Below the pieces are notes generated by a model. That model did not search any database and had not been told where the DNA came from. It worked only from the letters and a program-made list of their open reading frames with translations. DNA of 33,534 bases from UBA6921 sp964532385 (GTDB lineage Bacteria; Pseudomonadota; Gammaproteobacteria; SG8-11): assembly GCA_964532385.1 (NCBI GenBank), contig CAZHHW010000027.1, forward strand, positions 1 to 33,534. Direction: 5' to 3'. Both the position numbers and the translations under genes were made by a program. Below, in pieces: positions 1-7,491 of the stretch; the stretch's first letter is position 1, and every line of letters starts with the position of its first letter.

Positions 1-76
1 GCGAACGCTCGCCGGTCAGCGCGCGGGCATAACGGCGCAGGCGGGGAATGTGTTCGGCGATGAGGTCGTTGGGCAT
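1..76 (-). CDS. ECF-type RNA polymerase sigma factor, N-terminal fragment
   Basis: Only the first 25 codons are present; the rest lies beyond the left edge of the window. The peptide begins MPNDLIAEHIPRLRRYARAL and continues TGERS, which matches the start of region 2 in small ECF sigma-70 factors (usual form: hydrophobic start, then PRLRRYARALTGD). Such proteins direct RNA polymerase to stress or envelope regulons. An AGGAA-like ribosome site lies about a dozen bases before the ATG. The gene is on the same strand as the NTF2-like gene upstream and could be its partner, but 188 bp holding two REP-like palindromes separate them. The family call rests on a short peptide, so confidence is moderate. 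Confidence 0.6.
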   Translation of the reverse strand, partial: MPNDLIAEHIPRLRRYARALTGERS

Positions 77-148
77 GCTGGTGTGGTTCTTCCTTTGGTT
101 TAGAACTTACATCTGTAAGGTATACCTTGATTGCTTAAACGAAGCATA

Positions 149-246
149 CCTTCCCCCTGCAAGGGGGAAGGGCAGGATGGGGGTAATTGAAAAAGACAGT
201 GTGTGTACACACCCCCATCCCCACCTTCCCCCTTGCAGGGGGAAGG
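149..246. repeat. Inverted pair of REP-like palindromes
   Basis: Two copies of a GC-rich unit face each other. Unit A (149-184) is a hairpin with arms CCTTCCCCCT and AGGGGGAAGG around a GCA loop (149-171), followed by a tail GCAGGATGGGGGT. Unit B (211-246) is its reverse complement: ACCCCCATCCCCA, then the hairpin at 224-246. Between them lies a perfect 12-base palindrome, GTGTGTACACAC (201-212). A third unit in orientation A is at 33501-33534. A hairpin plus head, in inverted pairs between genes, is the usual form of REP elements (BIMEs). Here the pair sits just after the NTF2-like stop codon, where it could act as a transcript end or RNA stabiliser; that role is inferred. Confidence 0.8.
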
Positions 247-264
247 AGTACTTCGCTCACATCT

Positions 265-675
265 TTACATTTGTTTCGGATCAATCTGCCAGATTTCATT
301 CACGACTTTACCGTCGCGATACACCAACACGTAGCGGACCTTGATTTCAGCCTTGCCCTTGAACACCACGTTCGCGGTGACTGTTGAACCCGCCGGATTG
401 GCGCCTTCTTCCACCTTGCTCGCGGTCACTTCCAGCGGCGCGTTCTTGGAAAATTTGCCCCACACTTCTTTGATCTTATCGGCGCCGCTGTACATGCCGT
501 TAAGCGGGCCGCCCACCCATTGCAGGGTCGCGCCATCGCCATAGGCCGCCATGATTTTATCCACTTCACCCGCGCCAATGGCTTTGAAATGGGTTTGCGA
601 ATCATCCAGCGGGCTGGCCAAGCTCAGCGTGGAAGACGCCAATAACAATGCTGCAATCGTGAATTTACCGGACAT
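265..675 (-). CDS. Secreted NTF2-like (SnoaL-type) protein
   Basis: A 136-residue protein with an N-terminal signal peptide (hydrophobic stretch about residues 6-20, likely cut near LAS). The mature part has the layout of small NTF2-fold proteins: an N-terminal helix (DSQTHFKAIGAGEVDKIMAAY), a strand with GDGATLQWVGG, a helix preceding a KIKEVWGKF segment, and a C-terminal sheet ending VLVYRDGKVVNEIWQI. Proteins of this type bind small ligands or are enzymes, so the substrate cannot be told. The ATG has a strong AGGAGT site at 684-689. An ECF-like promoter lies upstream (731-759) and an ECF sigma gene follows on the same strand, so stress-dependent control is plausible. Confidence 0.75.
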   Translation of the reverse strand: MSGKFTIAALLLASSTLSLASPLDDSQTHFKAIGAGEVDKIMAAYGDGATLQWVGGPLNGMYSGADKIKEVWGKFSKNAPLEVTASKVEEGANPAGSTVTANVVFKGKAEIKVRYVLVYRDGKVVNEIWQIDPKQM

Positions 676-979
676 GTTTTGCTACTCCTGTCGAGAAGGT
701 TAGGTGCGCGAAAATACGCGCCGTCAGGAGGTAAACAGCGCAGGCGAGGTTTTATTCCCGCCCGAAATTATTTTTAAACGGCTTCATCCGCATTATCGCG
801 ATGAATTGTTAATTGGCTGTATGCGACGCCAGGTATTGGCAGTTTCATACAAAAAGAATAACAACGTATCAGTTTGGAGCAGGGCTCGCCGGTAGACTGG
901 TCTTCGGTATTCGAGGCAGGGATCGCATTGAATGTGCCCTGCTTAAGTTTAAGCGTCAGTACAATGAGGCCAAGGTTTG
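676..979. other. Intergenic region between divergent genes
   Basis: A stretch of 304 bp separates the start of the NTF2-like gene (minus) from the beta-helix lipoprotein gene (plus). It holds the ECF-like promoter candidate for the minus-strand gene and a GAGG ribosome site (966-969) for the plus-strand gene. A short open frame at 704-895 has no recognisable protein features and no ribosome site, and I do not call it. No clear sigma-70 promoter for the plus-strand gene was found. Confidence 0.5.
731..759 (-). promoter_or_regulatory. ECF sigma-type promoter candidate for the NTF2-like gene
   Basis: Read on the minus strand, GGGAATAAA (759-751) is followed by GTTTAC (736-731), 17 bases after the GGAAT core. 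A GGAA(T/C)-type -35 element with a short G/C-start -10 element at this spacing is the general form of ECF promoters. The predicted transcript would start about 50 bases before the NTF2-like ATG. The nearby ECF sigma gene makes it a natural candidate regulator; that link is inferred. Confidence 0.4.
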
Positions 980-2962
980 ATGGGTATTTTAGCCGGCGTA
1001 TTTCATTTCACCATGTCACGTAAGCCAGTGGGCATCGTTTTTTATTTGCTGGCCTTGTTTTTGATTGGCTGTAGCGCGGACAAGCATAATCCCGGCACCG
1101 ATAGTGCGGGCGGCGGTAACCCGCTCGATCCAGGGAACGGTACTTCGACAGTAAGCATTTCAATCGCATCACCCGCAAGCAATGGAAGTTACACCGCGAG
1201 CTCGTCGACGGTGACAATAAGCGGCACCACGACAGGAATAGTGAGTCAGGTTTCATGGAGCAGCGACCGCGACAGTGGTGGCGGCATCGCCAGCGGAACG
1301 AGTGCATGGACGGCAGCCGGCATCCCTCTGCAACCCGGAGCGAATACCATCGTCGTAACTGCATTGGGCAACGGCGGGGGCAGCACGGCAAGCGCTTCCA
1401 TCGTTGTGTCGTATGGAAGCTCGACAAATAAAACCTATTACCTTTCCGCTTCCGCAACCGCCAGCGATGCTGCCGACGGGAGTTCCGCCGCCACGGCGTG
1501 GAAAACTTTCGAACATGCGTTTTCAAGCATGGCGGGTGGCGACGAATTGATATTGCTGGACGGAACTTATTCTGAAGCCAACGGGACGGGTTACATCAGT
1601 TATCTGGGCGTGCATTCAGCACAACCGCCCAGCGGAAAAAGCTTGAGTGAAATGACCTACATTCATGCCCTGAACCCAGGAAAAGTCACGATCGACGGCC
1701 ACCTGTTTATCGGCCGGTCCGATCAGAAGGTTTCTTATGTCAAGATCCGCGGCATCACTTTCGAAGGCGGCGGCGAACTGTACAACACCAGCTTCGTCAC
1801 CATCAAGGACAGCGGCTTTCATGGCGCTTTCGGCATCGGCACCAACGATCATCATCAATTCAACGACAATAACTTGATCGAGGATGTTTGGATCTGGGCA
1901 TCCGGTGAACGCATCATCGCGCTCAACTACCGTTCGCATAACAACGTCTGGCGGCGCGTGCTGGTGCGCGGCGACGGTTGCGGTAAGCCGGAATGCACCG
2001 GCAGCGGCAACCCCAATGTCGGGATTACCATTTACGAATCCAATAACATCTCGTTTCAAAATGTCATGGTCGTCGACCGCATACTTGCTCCCGGCGACGA
2101 ACCCTACGGTGATTTTGCAACCGCCCAGCACGATAGCGATGCGAGCGGGGCCTGCATCGGTTGCTATACCTACGGCAAGAACGAATGGCTGGGTACGATA
2201 TCCATCAAGTCGCCCGACTCCGGCTATTATTTCGAGCCGGATCATTACGACGCAAGTCTGGTGTTGCCGCCCGGTGATCCCACCATTACCATGAAAAATG
2301 TCATATCATGGAACTCTGCCGACTGGGGTTTCAACCTGCGCCGCAATATCCCGAATGGCCTGTTCGAGAATATGTTTGCCTCGGCGGGTGGGGGCGTGGC
2401 GATTGCGTCGCAAGCCAGTTTTATTTACACGCCGGCCAGCGTCAGCAACATTCTTCGCAATGTGTTGGTGGTGGATCAACGCAGTAACGGCAGCTATGCC
2501 TACACTGGCACTGGGATATCAGGTAGCTCCTACGCTAACGTGTTCAACGCGAACGCGTATGGATTGGCAACCGCCTATTCGATTTATGGCACGTGCACCG
2601 CCTGCGCAACCAGCGTCGATCCGTTCAACGCCACGGCACCGTCCATGCGCTATCTCACGCGCATCGAGGCAGGCTCGGTACTGAAGGGGGCAGGTTTTGG
2701 TGGAGCGGATATCGGCGCTAACATCGTGTACCGCTACGGTGCGGACGGCAGCCGTTACGGTGAAAGCAACTACAACAGTTTGACTACCACGCCATTGTGG
2801 CCGTGGCCGAACGAGTCACGCATCAAGCAGGAGATGTGCACTAATACGGCGCGTGGTTTCTGCGCGACCGGCAAACGGCTCGATGGCGTAAATCCGGTCA
2901 CGTTAACTTCATATGTTTGGGAACAGCTCGGCAATCCGCTGCCCAGCGGCATCTATCCTTAG
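980..2962 (+). CDS. Lipoprotein with Ig-like and right-handed beta-helix domains
   Basis: A protein of 660 residues. It opens with a lipoprotein signal: a hydrophobic run ending LIGC, so Cys31 (or Cys20 if translation begins at the ATG at 1013) would be lipidated. The ATG at 980 was chosen because GAGG lies at 966-969; an in-frame TTG at 977 is also possible. After a Gly/Ser/Pro-rich linker comes one bacterial Ig-like domain of about 90 residues (SISIASPASNGSY to ASIVVSYG). The rest resembles right-handed parallel beta-helix proteins of the DUF1565/pectate-lyase-like type: it begins YYLSASATASDAADGSSAATAW, then DGTYSE, and contains repeated turns such as VSYVKIRGITFEGGG and NNVWRRVLVRGDG. Clustered cysteines (GCGKPEC, GACIGC, GTCTAC) suggest disulfides. 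Likely role is binding or cleaving a polysaccharide outside the cell; the substrate is unknown. Confidence 0.75.
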   Translation: MGILAGVFHFTMSRKPVGIVFYLLALFLIGCSADKHNPGTDSAGGGNPLDPGNGTSTVSISIASPASNGSYTASSSTVTISGTTTGIVSQVSWSSDRDSGGGIASGTSAWTAAGIPLQPGANTIVVTALGNGGGSTASASIVVSYGSSTNKTYYLSASATASDAADGSSAATAWKTFEHAFSSMAGGDELILLDGTYSEANGTGYISYLGVHSAQPPSGKSLSEMTYIHALNPGKVTIDGHLFIGRSDQKVSYVKIRGITFEGGGELYNTSFVTIKDSGFHGAFGIGTNDHHQFNDNNLIEDVWIWASGERIIALNYRSHNNVWRRVLVRGDGCGKPECTGSGNPNVGITIYESNNISFQNVMVVDRILAPGDEPYGDFATAQHDSDASGACIGCYTYGKNEWLGTISIKSPDSGYYFEPDHYDASLVLPPGDPTITMKNVISWNSADWGFNLRRNIPNGLFENMFASAGGGVAIASQASFIYTPASVSNILRNVLVVDQRSNGSYAYTGTGISGSSYANVFNANAYGLATAYSIYGTCTACATSVDPFNATAPSMRYLTRIEAGSVLKGAGFGGADIGANIVYRYGADGSRYGESNYNSLTTTPLWPWPNESRIKQEMCTNTARGFCATGKRLDGVNPVTLTSYVWEQLGNPLPSGIYP

Positions 2963-2971
2963 CGGCTGATT

Positions 2972-3658
2972 TTACAATTCCGGGTCGATCTGTACCTGTT
3001 CCGGCAAGCCCAAGCGCTCCGTCTCGACAATTACGCTGAAGTCCAGGCGGAACGCTTTCAATGCAATGCGCTCCGGCCCGAAGTCCATGCTGGAGCCGTA
3101 CAACCGGTCACCAACAATCGGAAATCCGTGGCGGCTCAAATCAAGGCGCAGTTGATGCGGACGACCGGTGACCGGCGCGACGTCCCACATCAAATGACCG
3201 TGTGCGGGATGACGGCCGAGATACTGCGCCAAGGTCAGACTGGGTTTACCGCGCGGGCTTTCAAAAGCACGGCGCTTATTGCGGTCGATTCTCCCGCGCC
3301 ATTCGAAATGCATGTCGTTCGTCGGCGTGATGGCCTGCCGCGAATTCCCGACATGCGCCGGAATATGCGCGAAGCTTTGCGCATGCGTCCACGCGCGATA
3401 GGTTTTGTGCACCTGCCGGGTTTCGAACCAGGTGTTGGCAATTTTATGGGCCTCGGGGTCTAATGCGAACAACACCAGACCGGCCACCGGTAAATCCAGC
3501 CGATGCACCGGAAACAAGCGCACGCCCAGTTCATCTTGCAGTTGCAAGCCCAGCACCGGCCGTGCCGAGTCGACACCGTCACGATCCGGCACAGTAAGCA
3601 CACCCGCCGGTTTAAGCGCGATGAGGAAATGTTGGTTGTTAAAAATTAGCTTGGTCAT
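2972..3658 (-). CDS. RluA-family RNA pseudouridine synthase
   Basis: The enzyme converts uridine to pseudouridine in rRNA or tRNA. It is 228 residues from the ATG at 3658. An upstream in-frame ATG at 3781 would add 41 basic residues that do not look like family sequence, so I reject it. The N-terminus (LIFNNQHFLIALKPAGVLTVP) is the usual family opening. The catalytic loop HRLD is at residues 52-55, giving Asp55; it is followed by LPVAG where most members have xxTSG. The C-terminal GRPHQLRLDLSRHGFPIVGD matches the family GRTHQIR...HPIVGD block. The target base cannot be assigned. Its ribosome site is weak. The gene is divergent from the pirin gene. Confidence 0.85.
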   Translation of the reverse strand: MTKLIFNNQHFLIALKPAGVLTVPDRDGVDSARPVLGLQLQDELGVRLFPVHRLDLPVAGLVLFALDPEAHKIANTWFETRQVHKTYRAWTHAQSFAHIPAHVGNSRQAITPTNDMHFEWRGRIDRNKRRAFESPRGKPSLTLAQYLGRHPAHGHLMWDVAPVTGRPHQLRLDLSRHGFPIVGDRLYGSSMDFGPERIALKAFRLDFSVIVETERLGLPEQVQIDPEL

Positions 3659-3836
3659 GGCGCCGCGTATTATGCGGTGTGAGGCGCGCGCCCGCCAAAG
3701 AAATACGCCCCACATGATCGTTTCACAAGAATGAATATTAAGAGTTATTTTTTTCCGGTTGCGTGATTTTCTCCGATCCATTATTTATTAAGCAGCACAC
3801 ATAACAGCACGGTTAAATCCTTCCCAGGACGAACAA

Positions 3837-4709
3837 ATGGCCATGAAAAAGATAGCGAGCATCCATCGGCGTGGCGAAGGTCACTGGGTGGGAGACGGTT
3901 TTCCGGTGCACACCATTTTTAGTTACCGGGACTTGGCGGCGCAGCTCACACCTTTCTTACTCCTCGATCATGCCGGTCCGGCCCAATTTGAACCCGCCGA
4001 GAAACCACGTGGAGTCGACTGGCACCCGCACCGCGGTTTCGAAACGGTGAGCATTGCTTATGAAGGCGAAGTCGACCACGAAGACACCGCCGGCAATCGC
4101 GGCACCATTGGCACGGGCGATGTGCAATGGATGACCGCAGGTGCAGGCGTATTACATAAAGAAATGCATGGGCATGAATACGCACGGCGCGGCGGTCGGT
4201 TTGAAATATTGCAGCTTTGGGTCAATCTTCCGGCGAATTTAAAAATGACCTCGCCGCGTTACCAAGCGCTGCTCGCACGCGATATTCCCGTTGTCGCGCT
4301 TCCCGCGCAAGGCGGTACGGTGCGTGTGATCGCCGGTGAATTTTCCAACGCCGCCGGACCTGCAAAAACATTTACGCCGATCACGCTGCTCGATGTGCGT
4401 CTGCGTGCCGGTCACGGGTTGCGCTTGAGTCTGCGCGAAGGTTATACGGCGGCGTTTTACCTTACCGAGGGCCGCATCAAAGTGAACCAGGCCGACGCCG
4501 CGGCTGAAACCGAGCTGGTGATTTTTGAACGCGCCGGTGATGAGGTGATGATCGAGGCGATATCGGATGCAACGATCTTTGTCATGAACGGACAACCGAT
4601 CGATGAACCCATCGTCGGGCACGGGCCGTTTGTAATGAATACACAAGAGCAGATTTCGCAGGCGTTCGTCGATCTTCACCATGGAAAATTCGGGAACATC
4701 CCGGCTTGA
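3837..4709 (+). CDS. Pirin family protein
   Basis: A 290-residue bicupin. Pirins bind one metal in the N-terminal cupin; some bacterial members act as quercetin 2,3-dioxygenases and others regulate enzymes by contact. The metal ligands are intact: His63 and His65 in WHPHRGFETVS, then His107 and Glu109 in GVLHKEMHGHE. The C-terminal half (LRLSLREGYTAAFYLTEG) is the second, metal-free cupin. The length is normal for the family. The start at 3837 has AGGA at 3826-3829 seven bases before it; a second ATG at 3843 is less well placed. The reductase gene follows 25 bp after its stop on the same strand, so the two are probably co-transcribed, suggesting a redox role. Confidence 0.9.
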   Translation: MAMKKIASIHRRGEGHWVGDGFPVHTIFSYRDLAAQLTPFLLLDHAGPAQFEPAEKPRGVDWHPHRGFETVSIAYEGEVDHEDTAGNRGTIGTGDVQWMTAGAGVLHKEMHGHEYARRGGRFEILQLWVNLPANLKMTSPRYQALLARDIPVVALPAQGGTVRVIAGEFSNAAGPAKTFTPITLLDVRLRAGHGLRLSLREGYTAAFYLTEGRIKVNQADAAAETELVIFERAGDEVMIEAISDATIFVMNGQPIDEPIVGHGPFVMNTQEQISQAFVDLHHGKFGNIPA

Positions 4710-4734
4710 ACCGCAAGAACGAAGGGAGCGAAGC

Positions 4735-5913
4735 ATGAAAAATTATAAATATCTGATTGTCGGCGGCGGCATGACAGCGGATGCAGCAGTGCAGGGCATT
4801 CGCGAGCGCGACAAAACGGGCACGATCGCACTACTGAGCGCCGAAAAAAATCCGCCCTACGACCGGCCGCCGCTGTCGAAAAAATTATGGACCGGCAAGC
4901 CGCTCGACTCCATCTGGCGCAAGACCGCACAAGCGCAGGCCGAACTTTTTCTGGATACTCGCGCGGTGAGCGGCGATGTCGCCGCCAAGACCATCATCGA
5001 TAACCACGGCGAAGTTTATCGTTATGAAAAATTGCTACTGGCGACGGGTGGTGTGACGCGGCGTCTGCAGTCCGCGCCCGAGGGCGTCATTTATTTCCGC
5101 ACGCTCGAAGACTACCAGCGGCTACGCACGCTGGCCGATGCTAAATCCGAATTCATTGTGATTGGCGGTGGCTTCATCGGCTCGGAGATCGCCGCTTCGC
5201 TGGCCGCCAACGGCTGCAAAGTGACCATGGTATTCCCCGACAGCGGCATCGGGGCGCGCATTTATCCGCCCAAGCTTTCTGAATTCCTTAATGCCTATTT
5301 CCGCGAGAAAGGCGTCAATGTGCACAGCGGCGAAAAAGTCCGCGCTGTGGAAAAAACCGCCGTGGGGTTTTATGTCAAGACCGAAAGCGGAAAGACCTTC
5401 TCCGCCGCTGCGGTGGTGGTGGGCATCGGTATTGAAACCGAAGTGAGTCTGGCAAAGTCGCTGAATCTGAAAATCGACAACGGCATCGTGGTCGACGAAC
5501 AATTGCGCACCACGTCGCCGGATATTTTCGCTGCAGGCGACGTGGCCAATTTCTACAGCGCGGCGCTGGACATGCGCCGCCGCGTGGAACATGAAGACAA
5601 TGCCAATACCATGGGTGCGATGGCCGGACGCAATATGACCGGAGCGGCGGAAAAATATCAACACCTGCCTATTTTTTATTCCGATCTGTTCGACTTAGGC
5701 TACGAGGCGGTCGGCGAATTCGGTGCCGGTATGGACATCATTGAAGACTGGCAACAGCCATTCCGCAAAGGCGTGGTGTATTACCTCAGGGCGGGCTGCG
5801 TGCGCGGGGTGCTGCTGTGGAATACCTGGGGTCAGGTCGATGCAGCGCGCGCGCTGATCGTTTCTCGGGAAAACGTTACGGCGGCCGGGCTTGCGGGACG
5901 GATTCATGAGTAA
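4735..5913 (+). CDS. AIF-like FAD/NAD(P)-dependent oxidoreductase
   Basis: A 392-residue two-dinucleotide-binding flavoprotein. The FAD motif GGGMTADAAVQGI is at residues 10-22, YDRPPLSKKLW at 42-52, the NAD(P) motif GGGFIGSE at 144-151, and the second FAD contact TSPDIFAAGDV at 260-270. The C-terminal third is close to mammalian apoptosis-inducing factor: RRRVEHEDNA, AGRNMTGAAEKY, FYSDLFDLGYEAVG and KGVVYYLR...GVLLWN each have a counterpart there, from memory of AIFM1. This is more specific than the generic ferredoxin-reductase family. There is no signal peptide or extra domain, so it is likely cytoplasmic. The start has AGGGAG at 4723-4728, six bases before the ATG; an upstream ATG at 4681 lies inside the pirin gene. 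Its electron acceptor is unknown. Confidence 0.88.
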   Translation: MKNYKYLIVGGGMTADAAVQGIRERDKTGTIALLSAEKNPPYDRPPLSKKLWTGKPLDSIWRKTAQAQAELFLDTRAVSGDVAAKTIIDNHGEVYRYEKLLLATGGVTRRLQSAPEGVIYFRTLEDYQRLRTLADAKSEFIVIGGGFIGSEIAASLAANGCKVTMVFPDSGIGARIYPPKLSEFLNAYFREKGVNVHSGEKVRAVEKTAVGFYVKTESGKTFSAAAVVVGIGIETEVSLAKSLNLKIDNGIVVDEQLRTTSPDIFAAGDVANFYSAALDMRRRVEHEDNANTMGAMAGRNMTGAAEKYQHLPIFYSDLFDLGYEAVGEFGAGMDIIEDWQQPFRKGVVYYLRAGCVRGVLLWNTWGQVDAARALIVSRENVTAAGLAGRIHE

Positions 5914-5991
5914 AGCCGCGCACAGCGAGGCGCCGGACCAATGGCGACTCACAGGCAATTTCAAATCAGCAGTGAACTTCAGGGCGTTGCA

Positions 5992-6771
5992 TCAAGCCTT
6001 GTTCTTGTTGGCTTCATACGTAGGCAGGAATTTTGGCAACGCCGTTTCGATATCGCGGATGCGGTGTTCGCTGGACGGATGCGTGGACAGAAATTCCGGC
6101 GGTTTGCCGGTGCTGGCACTTTCCATTTTTTGCCAGAAGCTGAGCGCGGCGCGCGGATCGTAACCAGCTTTGGACATCAGATCCAGACCGATGTAATCTG
6201 CTTCGGATTCTTGCTTGCGGCCGAAAGGCAAACCCACGCCCAGACCCAGCGCCAGATTCACCGCCTGCAGGCCGCCTTCGCCCAATTTCCCGGTGGCACC
6301 CAGCACTTCCAGGCCGATCTGCTGTGCCATCGCTTGCGACATACGTTCGCGGCTGTGTTGCGCCAGGGCATGCGCAACTTCATGTCCCATCACCGCGGCC
6401 AGTTCGGCATCGCTTACGCCCAGATTCAGCAAGCCCGTGTAAACCGCCACCTTGCCGCCCGGCAACGCCCACGCATTCACCGTCTTGGGTTCATCGATGA
6501 CATTGAATTCCCATTGGTAATCCGGCTTATTCGCCGCTTGCGCGATGCGCGTTCCAACCCGCCGCACTTGCTCGACATACTTCGGGTCTTGACTTAATTT
6601 GGATTTTCCAAGGGCATCTTTATAAGCCTGCGCGCCCATGTCTTCCGCCTGCGACTCGGATACCAGCATGAATTGCTGCCGCCCGGTGACCGGTGCGGTA
6701 CTGCAGGCGTTAAGCAGTGTAATACCGAGCACACCTAATAATCCGATCCCAAGTTTGCGGTAGAAATGCAT
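5992..6771 (-). CDS. M48 family zinc metalloprotease, lipoprotein
   Basis: A 259-residue envelope protease of the LoiP/YggG type. A signal peptide ends in the lipobox LLNAC (Cys23), so it should be anchored to a membrane facing the periplasm. The zinc site is complete: HEVAH at residues 130-134 (His130, catalytic Glu131, His134) and the third ligand in ESEAD, Glu190. Further family hallmarks are VNAWALPGGKVAVYTGLL before the active site and FLSTHPSSEHRIRDI near the end. Members degrade misfolded outer-membrane proteins and other envelope substrates. AGGAGA at 6777-6782 precedes the ATG. It converges with the AIF-like gene; the 78 bp between them hold no obvious terminator. Confidence 0.92.
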   Translation of the reverse strand: MHFYRKLGIGLLGVLGITLLNACSTAPVTGRQQFMLVSESQAEDMGAQAYKDALGKSKLSQDPKYVEQVRRVGTRIAQAANKPDYQWEFNVIDEPKTVNAWALPGGKVAVYTGLLNLGVSDAELAAVMGHEVAHALAQHSRERMSQAMAQQIGLEVLGATGKLGEGGLQAVNLALGLGVGLPFGRKQESEADYIGLDLMSKAGYDPRAALSFWQKMESASTGKPPEFLSTHPSSEHRIRDIETALPKFLPTYEANKNKA

Positions 6772-6840
6772 GTGGTTCTCCTAACGATTACAGTTTTGAA
6801 CGGCGTCGCGCCAAGCTTAAGACGCGTAATGGCGGTTATT

Positions 6841-6869
6841 TTGCCGCATTATGATGCTGTGGATAAAAT
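6841..6869 (+). promoter_or_regulatory. Sigma-70 promoter candidate for the DUF3052 gene
   Basis: TTGCCG (6841-6846) and TAAAAT (6864-6869) are separated by 17 bases, matching four and five of six consensus positions. Transcription would start near 6876, about 73 bases before the ATG at 6949. Confidence 0.45.
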
Positions 6870-6948
6870 ATCTCAGTGCTCTAACGCACGCGGGGAGCGG
6901 CGGCATGCATTACTGGATCGGTAAACATTGTATTCCGGAGTTATTGTC

Positions 6949-7371
6949 ATGACGGCACCGGCCGGTTACTCAGGCACGCCTTTGCCCAAGAAACTGGGCA
7001 TCAAACCGGCAATGAAGTACGTAACGATTAACGCGCCGCCGCAATTTCACCAATGGCTGGGCGAGCTGCCGCAGAAGGCGCGGATCGTGACACAGGCGCC
7101 GCCGCCGTTGACGGCGATGCATCTGTTCGTCACGGAGCAAAAAGAATTGACGCGCCTGCTGAAGAAATACCGGCCGGCATTGGAACCGGCGGGATTCATC
7201 TGGGTGTCGTGGCCCAAAAAAACCTCCAAGGTAAAAACGGACATTACCGAAGATGTGATTCGCGCGGTGGCCTTGCCGCTGGATTATGTCGATATCAAAG
7301 TGTGCGCGGTCAGTGACGTGTGGTCGGGACTCAAGCTTGTAATACGCAAGGAACTGCGTAAGACATCCTGA
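6949..7371 (+). CDS. DUF3052 family protein
   Basis: A 140-residue protein of unknown function. It opens APAGYSGTPLPKKLGIKPAM and contains WVSWPKKTSKVKTDITEDVI, then VDIKVCAVSDVWSGLKLVIR, which are the conserved blocks of DUF3052 as I recall them. No signal peptide or membrane segment is present, so it is probably cytoplasmic. I know of no established reaction for the family. The ATG at 6949 has GGAG at 6936-6939; an in-frame TTG at 6928 is less likely. It stands alone with its own promoter candidate and is followed by 120 bp of A/T-rich spacer. Confidence 0.8.
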   Translation: MTAPAGYSGTPLPKKLGIKPAMKYVTINAPPQFHQWLGELPQKARIVTQAPPPLTAMHLFVTEQKELTRLLKKYRPALEPAGFIWVSWPKKTSKVKTDITEDVIRAVALPLDYVDIKVCAVSDVWSGLKLVIRKELRKTS

Positions 7372-7491
7372 TTTAAATTTAAACCTATAAAGATTAGCGG
7401 TTGCACTTGAATAGGTGCTTCGTGCAGTTGTAGGTTTTACAATATTACGAAAGAATATTTTCCCTACCCTCAACTAAGCCGTAATAAATCC

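Noticed and set aside
48..344. A 98-codon open frame on the plus strand across the first repeats
   Set aside because: It runs through both REP units and antisense to the sigma factor and NTF2-like genes.
704..895. A 63-codon open frame between the NTF2-like gene and the beta-helix gene
   Set aside because: No ribosome site, no domain, and it overlaps the ECF-like promoter region.
5906..6163. Possible small gene starting at the end of the AIF-like gene (MSKAAHSEAPDQW...)
   Set aside because: Most of it is antisense to the M48 protease gene, and it has no recognised features.
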